Of a DNA stretch of 64,000 nt, positions 10,278-20,640 are shown piece by piece. The first letter of the stretch is position 1. Every line of letters starts with the position of its first letter. Under the pieces are notes generated by a model. It was not told where the DNA came from. It saw only the letters and a list, made by a program, of their open reading frames with translations, and did not search any database. Location of the stretch: the NCBI RefSeq assembly GCF_963678635.1, contig NC_087071.1:19593613-19657612 (forward strand). Direction: 5' to 3'. The translations under genes were made by a program, and so were the position numbers. This stretch comes from Symsagittifera roscoffensis. Taxonomy: Eukaryota > Xenacoelomorpha > Acoela > Convolutidae.

Positions 10278-12248
10278 CTATTGTACGTTGTTGTTTTGAA
10301 CATTTTCACGGACAGCGTATTCAGTCCATTTCATAAGTAAATTGTCAGGAACTTTAGTTTTGATAAGTTTGAGTAAAGCTGTAGAATGCAAATCTGCTTG
10401 AAAACCCAAATTTTGGAAGGTTCGAACTAACTGTTTCAAAAAGGATGCGAATGAAACAACTGAACGATTGTTACTAGTTGAGGACGGCCAAGTTTCAATT
10501 TGCTGAATGAAAGCATTTACAATATAGTTTGAGTCGCCAAAATGATTTTGAAGGTCCCTCAGTGCGGCTTTGTAAAAAGCAGGGTTACATGAGTACCCTT
10601 TGATGAGTGCTTTTGCTTTTCCTGACACCGAATCCTGTAGATAAGTCATCCGGTGAGTGTCACTAATTGTATGATTCCTATCAACTGTAGCCTGGAACAT
10701 GTTTATCCAGTCGTGGTAAGCCATCGGGTCTCCGTCGTAGTTAGGTAGCTTAATTGGAGGAAGTTTAACAGAAAACTTATAGTCAATTTTTTCTTGTCCG
10801 GGTAAAAAACTTGCGTAAGTTTCAGAGTTGTGCATTGTTGGAATGGGTCGAGCTTGGTTGTAATTCTGATAATTGAAAAGTTTTGAATTACTTTCTCCAA
10901 ATGGATCTCTATTCTGTTGCCTGTTTGATGAAATTGGATTATTTATAGCCTGATCAAGATGATGTTGCGTAGGAAGATTGTTTGTTTGGTAGCTATTACC
11001 AACGTGAGTATCCGTTATCTGGTTGTAGGGATGGTTTTGCACAAGCAGATGCGGTGGAATTTGGTTGTAGTTAGGATGAATGAGGTATCCTGAATGATTT
11101 TCTTTAAGCGCGTCTCTATTCTGTTCGCAGTGTGTTGATATCGGGTTGTTGAAAACCGGTTCATGACAATGATGTGCATGTAGAATGTTTAATTGATTTT
11201 TATCAAACCCATGACTATCCACTACCTGGTGACTTTTAATATCCCCATGACTATCCACTACTTGGTTGTTCAAATCCAAAGTTCTTTGAAACTGTTCAAC
11301 CGAGTGACTTTGAGCAAACGGGTTCCGATTCGCTTGTATGACAGTAGGGGGAGATGTATACTGCTCTAAATTTTTCTGATGAGTTAGATGGAAATTATTT
11401 TCCTTTGAAGTTGATGTTTGTATAGCGTTTCCTGGTTGCTGACGATTGGAATAAGCAAATGAAGATTCCAATGAAAATTTTTCGTGGAGATTTGCATGGA
11501 CTGCTGGAGCTGAAAACTGAAACGAATCATGGCTTCGATTCAAATGTAAGTTGTCTGGCAATGCTTGGTGTACTGATGTTAGTAGTAGTTGATTCGTTGG
11601 TTGAATAGTTTGTTCATATCCTGTAAACCTTTTTTGTTCCAAGCTTTCTTCTCTTGACTGAGAACTTAGAGAGGTCAACTCTCTAGACAATGATTCGTTT
11701 GCAGAGTGGTTCAAAGATATTTGCGGTACGTCGGTGGTTGAGTGTTGGTGAAGTAGCATGTCGTTCTGTAAGTTAATTGGCTCTCCATCAGATGAATTGT
11801 TCACGCGGTTGCTAGAGGGCTGAGTGAAGTGATTTTCGGCATAAGTGTCCTTGACGAAGGGGTTTCGCCGGGATACAGGCGTCGATTTGTTTACGTTTAT
11901 TGTATTAGAACCAGAACAGCTGGTTAAGTCTTCGCCTAGAGTGTTGACGTTGTGGGTTAGCTCTATAAGTTGTCGTGAAAGACATGCACATATCTCCATA
12001 GCGTCGTCGTTCTCTTCCGAAGATCCATTTGCGAACACTTCGGTTGCTATTACTTTCATTTGTTCTAATCGGTCTTCTGTTTTCTGCGCCAAAGTCTTCA
12101 AAGAACTAATATGGGTCCCTCTTTCTATCTGTGACTGTAAGAACTCCATAGACCGGCTCATTTCGATTCTAGCCAGCCTGAATTTACTTGAGGCAATTTT
12201 TGCAGTTATTGTTGACGTCGACGAATTGTTGGTATTGGTATCGTCCAT
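10278..12248 (-). CDS. gag: BEL/Pao gag (DUF1759-type capsid)
   Basis: 656 codons from ATG to TAG. The N-terminal ~130 residues are charged and coiled-coil-like. Residues ~135-490 are Asn/Gln/His/Ser-rich and low-complexity, with an internal duplication of the 8-residue unit HQVVDSHG. From ~490 to the end is the conserved Pao-type gag domain: LPPIKLPNYDGDP, W..F, DSVSGKAKALIKGY, ETWPSS, and so on. The TAG is followed in the same frame, without a gap, by FQEWLEIQAKVLERL and then pol. Most BEL/Pao elements have one gag-pol frame, so the TAG is either a nonsense mutation or a programmed readthrough site (context CAA TAG TTT). The protein should form the particle shell and package the RNA. Confidence 0.9.
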   Translation of the reverse strand: MDDTNTNNSSTSTITAKIASSKFRLARIEMSRSMEFLQSQIERGTHISSLKTLAQKTEDRLEQMKVIATEVFANGSSEENDDAMEICACLSRQLIELTHNVNTLGEDLTSCSGSNTINVNKSTPVSRRNPFVKDTYAENHFTQPSSNRVNNSSDGEPINLQNDMLLHQHSTTDVPQISLNHSANESLSRELTSLSSQSREESLEQKRFTGYEQTIQPTNQLLLTSVHQALPDNLHLNRSHDSFQFSAPAVHANLHEKFSLESSFAYSNRQQPGNAIQTSTSKENNFHLTHQKNLEQYTSPPTVIQANRNPFAQSHSVEQFQRTLDLNNQVVDSHGDIKSHQVVDSHGFDKNQLNILHAHHCHEPVFNNPISTHCEQNRDALKENHSGYLIHPNYNQIPPHLLVQNHPYNQITDTHVGNSYQTNNLPTQHHLDQAINNPISSNRQQNRDPFGESNSKLFNYQNYNQARPIPTMHNSETYASFLPGQEKIDYKFSVKLPPIKLPNYDGDPMAYHDWINMFQATVDRNHTISDTHRMTYLQDSVSGKAKALIKGYSCNPAFYKAALRDLQNHFGDSNYIVNAFIQQIETWPSSTSNNRSVVSFASFLKQLVRTFQNLGFQADLHSTALLKLIKTKVPDNLLMKWTEYAVRENVQNNNVQ

Positions 12249-12296
12249 AGTTGTTGAGAGTCGTAGATAAGGACGGCGCTTGTTCCGTTTCGGCCG

Positions 12297-12329
<33 letters not shown>

Positions 12330-13638
12330 TCTTATTCAATTTTACTTCAAACTAAAGTTAGAGAAAAAAAAAAAACTTCGAATGTTTTCTTCAATTTGTT
12401 TTTGTTAAAATGTTTGCTGTTGTTTTCAAAATATTTAAATGTTTTTTGAGGGAAAAAAAAGACTTGCTATTTTTTTTTTTTGGTAAACTCGAAATTAAAT
12501 GATTTTTTTTTTTTTTTAGTTGTTTCCGTGTTATGGTAATTTACAGGCTACACTCAAAGCAAGGATACAAAGGGACGACAATTTTCCAGAAACAACGAGA
12601 GGAAAACGCATCTACACACAAACACAATTTAAAACGAGACAAAGGAAGGACAATTATATTCGCACATTAAGACAAGAGAGACCCAGACAACATGCTCAAC
12701 AACTGCTTCACCATCTATTATTGTAAAAATAATATTCGTCGTTTTTTTTTTTTTTTTTTTTTAAATCTAAAGTTCGTCAGATGTTTGTTTAGATTGTACA
12801 GAAAAAATGCAAACAGGAAAGTTAAAAACAGGAAATGATTTTTTTTTTTTTTTTTTTCTTTTTTTTTTACGAAATGATAAAATGCCGAAAAATAACTATC
12901 TTTTGGAAAAGGGGGTTTTCGGAGTATCCCGTTTACGGAAAAACAAAAAGTCGCGACAGCGTCGATTCAAATCGGGTTTCTTTTTTACTCAGATGCGCTC
13001 AAAATAACTTGGTTTTCCTTGGTTAGGTGGAGAGCAAGTCGGAAAGGAAAACGGCTAAGAAAACTGATAAATTTTGGAGGTTTTGTTATTAAAACAAGTT
13101 AAGTTTTGCTCTCAAACTCGCTCTCCTCAGAGTAGTTACACGCAAATTTGTTCGCTCAACTCGGGGTTACAAATCAATATCAATGTACAAGTAAACATAT
13201 ATTGATTAATGCAAACATTTATTCTTTTTTTTTTTAAGAAGACATGTACATTTTGTCAGATCTTTTCTCTTCTTCCTTTTTTTCTTCGATGATGTTCTTG
13301 TCAAAACTTATTTCTCAATTCTCTGTTTTTTTTTCTATGTCTTCTGTTGTTGAATACGTGACATGCAGCTGTTGAATATATTTTCCAAATAATGTGAACT
13401 GCGCAGTCGGTTGTGTAGTTTCGTCTTCACAGATTATTTTCAAGGGTCAAACGAAAAAATCTGGTGTGCCAGTCTGAAGAAAAATACCGGGTAAGATCAG
13501 GGATCAAGTGTATTGAAAGGGGGTGTTTTTGTTTTATTGTTTTTTGAGATATCAGAGTGAAAAAAAGAGAATTTTGCTCAAGTTAGTCGGCTGTCAAAAA
13601 AGGATGATAATTTTCGCTGTTCAGCATTCGCCAAAGCA
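12249..13638 (-). other. BEL/Pao 5' leader
   Basis: 1.39 kb between the 5' LTR and the gag ATG. Rich in A-runs on the element's sense strand (T-runs of 15-26 on the plus strand at 12,299-12,325, 12,741-12,761 and 12,839-12,857). No conserved ORF is seen. A primer-binding-site candidate starts four nucleotides inside the LTR (minus-strand TTTGGCGAATGCTGA, with TGG complementary to a tRNA CCA end). The tRNA is not identified. Confidence 0.6.
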
Positions 13639-13784
13639 TGTAATGATAATCTTTCTTATCAACAAGATTCACGAAGGTTTAATTCAAACTTTTCAATGGT
13701 ATGTTACAAATCGCAGTGACTTTAGAATCAATTTATGACTTATTCGATGATTTATCAAAGTGCGGGAAAGTTGCTTCAGCAACA
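13639..13784 (-). repeat. BEL/Pao 5' LTR
   Basis: 146 bp, matching 5,804-5,949, followed by the TSD CAGGT (13,785-13,789). At 146 bp it is short for an LTR. Confidence 0.92.
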
Positions 13785-13789
13785 CAGGT

Positions 13790-14743
13790 ATCGGAAACTG
13801 AAATAGAATTGAGGAATCTTTCGTGCGTTAGATATTATGATACTCTGTCAGTTCTCATTTTTTTTAGTAATATTTAAAAAAAACCAGAATGAGGCATATT
13901 TCATGAGCATTCAAGCTCAGCCTCATTGGTTTTAGTTTGCTTCCTCATCAGGAGTAATTAAAACTGTATTATGCACTTTTTTCAGCTTTTTTGAAAAAAA
14001 AAATCTATTTTTTGTTGACTATATAACGACTGTTTTTCCTGTCAGAAATGGATAGAATGAAAGTTTTTTTTAAAATCTTACCAAGAAAAGTAAATTTTCT
14101 GACATAACTAGGCACATAATACCCAAATGAAACGCTTTTTTTTTCCATTTTTGCTCAAAACCAATGTCTAGAATTAGTGTAACTTTTTCTTTGTGTTTGC
14201 AAAACTTAAAAAAATATGAATTGGAGTTCAAAAAAAATTATCATTTATATGAACTTAAATTTTCAAAAGCCTTTAATGACGTTTGATCAGTTCTACGTCT
14301 CATAGTGATAAGTTTTTTATACGCTTGAGCATTTAAAACCCTAACGATTGAGACTTGCCGGGAGCTAAAAGTTCAGCTTTGATTTTGATCTTCGATTTTA
14401 ACCTATATGAGTTTGTTAAGCATTTAAACGCCATTTCTCAAAAACTGTATATATCTCTCTGTTTGATAATATACATTTCAAAACGGAACAAATATTATTA
14501 TTTTTTCAAATTTTATTCAATTTTTATTCAAAACCAGTATACTTTGGCCGACTACTCGCAAAGAGGTTCCCTAGACAGTAATCGATTTGATAGATTTTAG
14601 TATTCAAAGATGTCACTAATACAGAATTATAACGCAAATTTTGACCACACAACACAATCCATTGTAATCCGTTATAAACCACTATTTTCAAAGAATTGAA
14701 AATGATTGTAATCCAAACACAATTTATTTTAATCGTCTAAAAT
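13790..14743. other. Non-coding interval
   Basis: AT-rich with homopolymer runs. No coding exon or repeat recognised. Confidence 0.5.
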
Positions 14744-15080
14744 TAGGGGTTGATCTAGAACTTTCTCGAGGGTTGGGGGCGGATTTTCACGAACAAAACA
14801 GCAAAAATGATTATATTTTGATTGGTAGACCAAATTGAATTTTTGAGGATTTCTAAAATATCTTTTTGACCCAAATTGTCATTTTTATCTGCACTACCGG
14901 CGTGTTTTTGCCGCTCAATCCCCCTCAAAATATCATGACATAGCGCCAATGGTACTTTTAGAAAAATTTGAAGGTCGGTCGGCCGAAAATCTTTGCCGTA
15001 AAAATTAACAAAAGGGACCCTTTGGAATGCGAAACAGTCAAATTCCCGAAGATGAAAGCGTCTGCCGTTCATATCTGCTC
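14744..15080 (-). mobile_element. Degenerate copy of the 4,664-5,102 hAT-type MITE, inverted
   Basis: The left end TAGGGGTTGATCTAGAACTT with CTCGAGGGTTGGGGGCGGATTTTC matches the reverse complement of the other MITE's right end. Further in, GCGCCAATGGTACTTTTAGA, GGTCGGTCGGCCGAAAAT and AAAGGGACCCTTTGGAATGC match the reverse complement of its left half in order. The outer right end is eroded and no TSD is evident. A 105-aa minus-strand ORF covering it is incidental. Confidence 0.75.
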
Positions 15081-15859
15081 TTGATTATATATTTAAATTT
15101 TTTCCTTTTTTTTGGAAAATTTGCCAATGTTTGTGCATTTCTCACAGCCTACGCGGTTTTCAAACTCACTGAACTCGCCTTGTTGGTTATTATGCGACAA
15201 ATCGTTTTCCTGTGTAGTGCACAGCCCAGAGAAAACACAAAAGTTGCCTTTTTGCAACGATAGTTCACACTGATCCCTTTTAGTTCACAGCATTTCACTG
15301 TTATTTTGATAAAACTTAACTCTCGTACACGACGAAACAGGTTACAAAGTTTTTGTTTCAGTTTGAGCGTTTTGATAAAACTTATTCAAATCGTAGAAAA
15401 AAACTAATGTTAGAAAACATTTAAAAAAACTATTGTTAGCTTGCGTGCTTTCAAAATTTGCTCAAGCCAGCCAAAAAGGTCAAATTGAGCTCAAATTTCA
15501 AATTTTAAGGCTGAGTGATGTTTTTTGTAAAACTCGTCTGGTAGGCGATGTAACAAAAAAGGGCAAAAATTAATTCATTAAATCATTTTTGTTAATTTAA
15601 ACAAAGTCAAACTTCGAAAACGTGATAAATTAGAAAACTTTATTGACGCTAACTATTCGTCGTTGTTTTCATTTTACTGCCAAAAAAATGCATCGTGATT
15701 GGCTGTTTTTTTCCAGTTGATTTTTGTCTTCTAACTTTGAATTTATAACTGCTCATGTTTACTTCTTCTCAACGCAAACGTTTTAGAAAGCTATCAAGAC
15801 AAGCTAGAAAATTTAACTAAATGGTTCTTTGTTAACGTAGAATACTTTCCTTTGATGAT
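15081..15859. other. Non-coding interval
   Basis: No gene or repeat recognised. The plus-strand 78-aa ORF starting at 15,027 begins inside the MITE copy and shows no family signature. Confidence 0.5.
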
Positions 15860-18060
15860 GGGAAATAAAATTGTTTTAACCATTCTCAAAGTTATATTGA
15901 TATGATTGCCCCTGGCCATACAACATAAGAATGTTAAACGTTAGACGACACATGAACTTTGTTTGGATAAAGTTTGAAGGAGACAAACATATCCTCTAGT
16001 TATCTGAAAAACCTTGAATCAATCAAAAAGCTATGATTTTAAAACCAAAGTTTTAAATTTTTAAGATTTGAACTCTGTTGTGGCATGATGAAACTTTAGA
16101 CTGATAGTTTGACGGCAAGGCATTCACTTTTTTATTTATTTTATATTTCAGAAAAAGTAATTATTTTGACGAATTTTTCAAAAAGAATTGAACCAAATTT
16201 GATTAGATTAAACGATTTTGGACAACAATTACACTTTTTTTGTGTAATTTTTATATAGACCAAAGGATTTTCCTGCATTCAAATCTCAACGGTTTCCCAG
16301 AGATTTATCTGCCAGGTACGAACAGTTTTGCACTTTAGTTCTCTCAATTTTGCAACATTAAAACCATTACAAATCACTTTGGTGACAGAAAAGTTTAAAG
16401 AGAAAATTTGTTTCAAAGTTGAGCTGAAAACTTGTTTTTCAGATAGTATCAAAAAAAACCATCAACAACTGCCGGTTAATAATCAAAATCTAAAAAATTA
16501 CATCTTGCGCAAAAGAACTGAAGAAAAATTGGATGTCAGAACACTAAAGATAAAAAGCAAACTAAAAGTCTGACACAATGAACAAGTGATGAACCCAAGT
16601 TTGAAAATCTTTGAACCCAACTCATGAAACCAACTTTCATGACATTTTTTGAGTACACTGATAACAAAAGAGAAAAGAATCATTTGAAACTCAAAAAGAC
16701 TCTCAAATAATTGATACTATTAGAAATAGCTCCTATTTTATAAACTCTGGGTTCCTGATCAAATTCGGGAGTTACATGATCATGGAAAAATTTAAAACAA
16801 GGATAGCCGGTTTTTGTACAGGTACCGCAGAATAATCCGATCAACTTTTTTTTAAAATACCAAAAAATAAATTGATGAAGTTTTTTTGTGGTAGATTGGA
16901 CGAGAAATTTTGTAGGAAAGTGAGTAGGAAAGCAAACAAATCTTAAAAAGATTTGAAATTCAAAAAAAATTAAGTCAAATTTTAATTTCTAGTTCTCAAA
17001 ATGAAATCAAACAATATCAAAAATTATGTTTACAAGAATAAATTTAAAATTTGAGGCTTTGATGATAGAAAATATGGCTTTCAAATACTTTTCAAGGTTA
17101 TATTGATATGCTTGCGCCTGGCCATAAAACACTAGACAAAATGAAGAGTGAACGACAAACTTCTTTGTTTTGATAATCTTTGAAGCTAGGCAAAAAAATT
17201 CTCTGTATTATTTGAAAATTTTTGAGAATGATAAAGCTCTAATTAAATTTTCAACCTTTAAATTGTTTTGTGGCATGATAAAAAGTTAACCTAATAGTTT
17301 GATGGCAAGGTTTTAAATTTTTTGTTTAATTTTACTTGTAAAATAATGGCAAACTGATGAATTTTTCAAAAAGTGTTGAAGCAAAATTGGTTAATTTTAA
17401 AGTTTTTGTAGGGTCAACTCACACGGTGTTTAAAGTACAGCGCTCCAGGTTTTCGCTGTGAATTTTTTTATATAGACCAAATAGATTTCATCCATTTATC
17501 TCCCAAGGGTTTCCAAGAGGTTAATCTGCCAGTTACAAAACTTTTGCACTTTAGCTCTTTCAGTTTTTTTGCTCTTATAAAACCTTCTTTACTCGTTTTA
17601 ATTGGCAAAAACAATTTTCAAGCGGAATTTTGTGTAAGTTTTGATTGAAAACTTGTTTTTCAGATGATATCCGAAAAATTCCGTCAAAAACTGCCGGTTA
17701 AAAATCAAAATCTGTCCGAAGAAATTATACACGGAGCGCAAAACATCCGAAAAAATTTTGCATGTCAGAAAACTAAGGATATAAACAAAACTAAAAGTCT
17801 AACACCTTGAACATTTGATAAAATCAACTTTCAAAATCTTTAGGCGGAATCATTTTTGCTGAGAACCTCAAAAGGATCCCATATATTTGTCAAGGTTTTT
17901 TTAACAAGGTTTTTTGTGGTAAATTGGACAAAAAATGTCTTTTTTAACAAGGTTTTTTTGTGGTAAACTGGACAAAAAATTTTGAAGACAATTGAGTGGA
18001 GGAGCATAAAAATCTTCGAAAAAAATAGAATTTTAAAAAATCCTCATTTCTTCAAGATAA
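15860..18060 (+). repeat. Diverged tandem duplication, two ~1.1-kb units
   Basis: Unit 1 (~15,860-17,000) and unit 2 (~17,065-18,060) share ordered landmarks: GTTATATTGATATG..TGCC/GCCTGGCCATA; GATAGTTTGA.GGCAAGG; GAATTTTTCAAAAAG; TATATAGACCAAA; TTTCC.AGAG.TT.ATCTGCCAG; TTTTGCACTTTAG; GAAAACTTGTTTTTCAGAT; TTTTTTTGTGGTA.A.TGGAC. Identity is patchy, so the duplication is old. Within unit 2 a ~55-bp segment (TTTTTTAACAAGGTTTTTT) is repeated again at 17,892-17,985. No ORF is shared, so I read the units as non-coding. Confidence 0.7.
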
Positions 18061-19678
18061 AACTTTAAGAAAAACTTTAAAAATTCTAGTTACCCGCACA
18101 ACATAAAATTTTCAGGACTTGAATTGAACATCCTTTTCGGATTGTCAGCTTTTTCGCTCGCTGTTCGAAAATCAAAAAAATAGATATATTAAACCAGTTT
18201 ATCTCGATACTGAGAAAAAATGTTGGCCATTTATTAATATCAAAATCACGACTGAAAGCACTTCATTTTTGTTAATTGCTCGGCCCATTCCGATAATTAT
18301 GTGTGATGCCGGTTTTTGCGTGGGTTATAAAAAGTTATACCCACTAGATTACAAAAAGCTCCACCAAGTTTTCATTGGTCCGAGCAAAAAAAAACAGTGC
18401 ATTAAATCATAACAGCAACACTACCATTACCCTCGGTTAATCAAAATACAGTTTCTTAAAATCTGTAGTTCGAAAAAAAGACAACGTGCGCGCGCAAAAA
18501 ATTCCTAAAAAATTCCTAGGTTTTTTTTGTCCTAAGGGAAGTATTGCAATTGCTTTCAAAACATTCTCTGTGATGGTGCTGCGAGAAAACTTCTTTTTTA
18601 AAACAAGAGCAGAAAAAGTATCACTGAACTTTTTTTAAAGACAACAAGACAAAACAATAAACACTAGACTAATTGCTTAATTAAGTCGTAAATATCCAAA
18701 GGATAAGCAGCGATTCTTTTTCTCTTCTGATAATGACCTGGAAAGATTTTTTTTTTTTCTGAAATTTATAATTTTTCAAAAAACAAACCCAAATTAAAAA
18801 AGTTTCATAGATCCTTGAGATTTTTTATCTTGGTTTGAAAAATAGTTTCAGTCAAAAATTGTAGGAATAGATTTTTGTTGATTTCTCTATTTAACATATG
18901 TCGATAATTGGATATCTTGTTTAAAAAGAATTATGACTTTTTCTGTTTCAATTACAAATAATTAAATAATACGGTAGCGCAACAAAGAGGATCAAACATA
19001 TCCTTTTTAATACATGAACAAAATACACAAACGTTTGATATAATTGACACTTGATATAGAGTTTTGCTGGTGCAAAAAAATTGATTCATATTGATGGTTT
19101 CAGGAATAACTCGTGTACTTTACAATTTAGCTTGTTTACTTTGAGACGTTTAATTTTTTTTCATGGTTCTCTCTGAATAAGGGAAAAATTAAGTAGATTT
19201 TCAAACAAAACTAAAACCAAAGTAAATGAAACAAACTATTTGAAAAACAGAAAAAAAATTCAAAAATGTTTTAGTTATTCCGTTGGCGTTAAATCTCACT
19301 ATGAGTTGAGTTTAAGAAATAACTTCGAGGATATTTCTCTATTTAAAACTAAAATAATTTTTTTTTCGTGAAAATGACTGTATAAAAAAATCAAAACGTT
19401 CACAACAGAAAGTTCCACCACTTTCGAATTCAAATAACACTCTTTTTTTTCTAAATAATAGGTTTCTTAAAAAGCCAATTCGTTTTCAGTCAGTTCCTGG
19501 TTCCATTTATAATTGAAACGATTGAACGCCTGATTAGTTGTAACGTGTATCGCAGTAAGCTATTATAATCAAACAATTTTGTTCATCGTACGGAGCCTTA
19601 CAAAACCACAGCCTACATCTTAAGTAATTGCTGTTTATTGCAAATATAATTCTCATCTTTTTGTTCCGACTTTCGATA
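18061..19678. other. Non-coding interval
   Basis: AT-rich. A short stretch at ~18,280-18,320 resembles 21,175-21,215 (CC.TTCCGATAATTATGTG..G versus CAGTCCGATGATTATTTGTGG), perhaps an old dispersed repeat. No gene seen. Confidence 0.45.
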
Positions 19679-20165
19679 CGAAAGTAACGGATTATTTGCG
19701 CTCGTGGTGGGTTTTTTTTCTTCAGACAAATTACGACTTTTTAACTAGCCATTTTTGACGGAATTTTTAAATATCATTCAAAAGGTATTGTTGTCTTGAG
19801 CTTAAATTTGAAAAGATATTTCACCTGTGATCATTTTTTGTAAAGTTATGGGGCCAATTTGGGGCAATTAACGCGCGATATATTTCGGGCTATTAACGCG
19901 TAAGCGGAGATTTAATCCGTCTTAGAAATCGTTCCAAATTGGTTCATGGAAGCTTATCTGCCTTAGTTGATTAGTTAATATGAGCGAAATCTATTCTTTT
20001 GTTCTCTATATGGCGTGTGGGGGATGATTTTCATCGAAAAATTTTCAAACTTTAGAATTTTTTTTTTCACTTTATTTTGTTACATTTGTTATGTTAAGGT
20101 TATTTATGTAACTACTGCTCCATAAACCTTAAAAGGCTTCGCCCTGATACGAGCAGTCTTGTTTT
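19679..20165 (+). repeat. GAGCAGTCTTG-ended interspersed repeat, copy 2
   Basis: Collinear with 3,279-3,782 and ending at the same terminus GATACGAGCAGTCTTGTTT. It lacks the ~18 bp AGGCAGTCGAACAATTCA present near the end of copy 1. It is followed 221 bp later by an inverted partial copy. Confidence 0.75.
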
Positions 20166-20386
20166 GGTCTGTGTATTAAATAAAAAACATACAACACTTT
20201 GGTTGCCAAATAAAATTATTTTGAGACAAATTTTTCAGAAGTAAAAATAGAACTAAAAATAGATATTTGATTGTCTGTACGTAAGTATATCACAAGCTAT
20301 TATGATTTTTGAAACGAGTTTTCTGTGTTGCGTTTTTTCTGTTTACAGGTTGCCACTGATGGTTTTCACATTCTTTAGTAGGAAGT

Positions 20387-20640
20387 AAACAAGACTGCTC
20401 GTATCAGGGCGAAGCCGTGAATGTTCCGACTGCCTTTTAAGGTTTATGGATTATTAATAACATACAAACACTAAAAGTAATATATTGAAATATTTTTTTT
20501 TTCCAAAACCTGAAATTTTATACTAAAATCATCCCTCTACACGCCATTTAAAGTACAAAGGGATAAATTTTGCTCCTTGTAACAGATCAATTATGGCAAA
20601 TAGGCTTCTTTCAAGTCAAGTTACTTTCAAGTCAATTTTC
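20387..20640 (-). repeat. GAGCAGTCTTG-ended interspersed repeat, copy 3 (inverted, partial)
   Basis: Starts AAACAAGACTGCTCGTATC, the exact reverse complement of the terminus of copy 2, and continues through GGGCGAAGCC and the 'GGCGTGTAGAGGGATGATTTT' equivalent. Similarity fades by ~20,640. With copy 2 it makes a tail-to-tail arrangement around a 221-bp spacer. Confidence 0.7.

Larger units (their letters stand above)
5804..13784 (-). mobile_element. BEL/Pao LTR retrotransposon
   Basis: A complete-length 7,981-bp insertion on the minus strand. The 146-bp LTRs (5,804-5,949 and 13,639-13,784) look identical by eye and have TG...CA ends. The 5-bp direct repeat CAGGT flanks the element at 5,799-5,803 and 13,785-13,789. 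Order on the minus strand is 5' LTR, 1.39-kb A-rich leader, gag, pol (zinc knuckles, protease, RT, RNase H, integrase), 3' LTR. There is no env. The matching LTRs imply a recent insertion. Defects or oddities are the TAG between gag and pol and a 200-N gap in the integrase. Confidence 0.95.

Noticed and set aside
12299-12325. Poly-T tract as a LINE or pseudogene poly-A tail
   Set aside because: It lies inside the BEL leader between gag and LTR, and several similar A-runs occur there with no retrocopy attached.
12520-12726. 68-aa plus-strand ORF in the BEL leader
   Set aside because: Opposite strand to the element, no homology pattern, and flanked by homopolymer runs.
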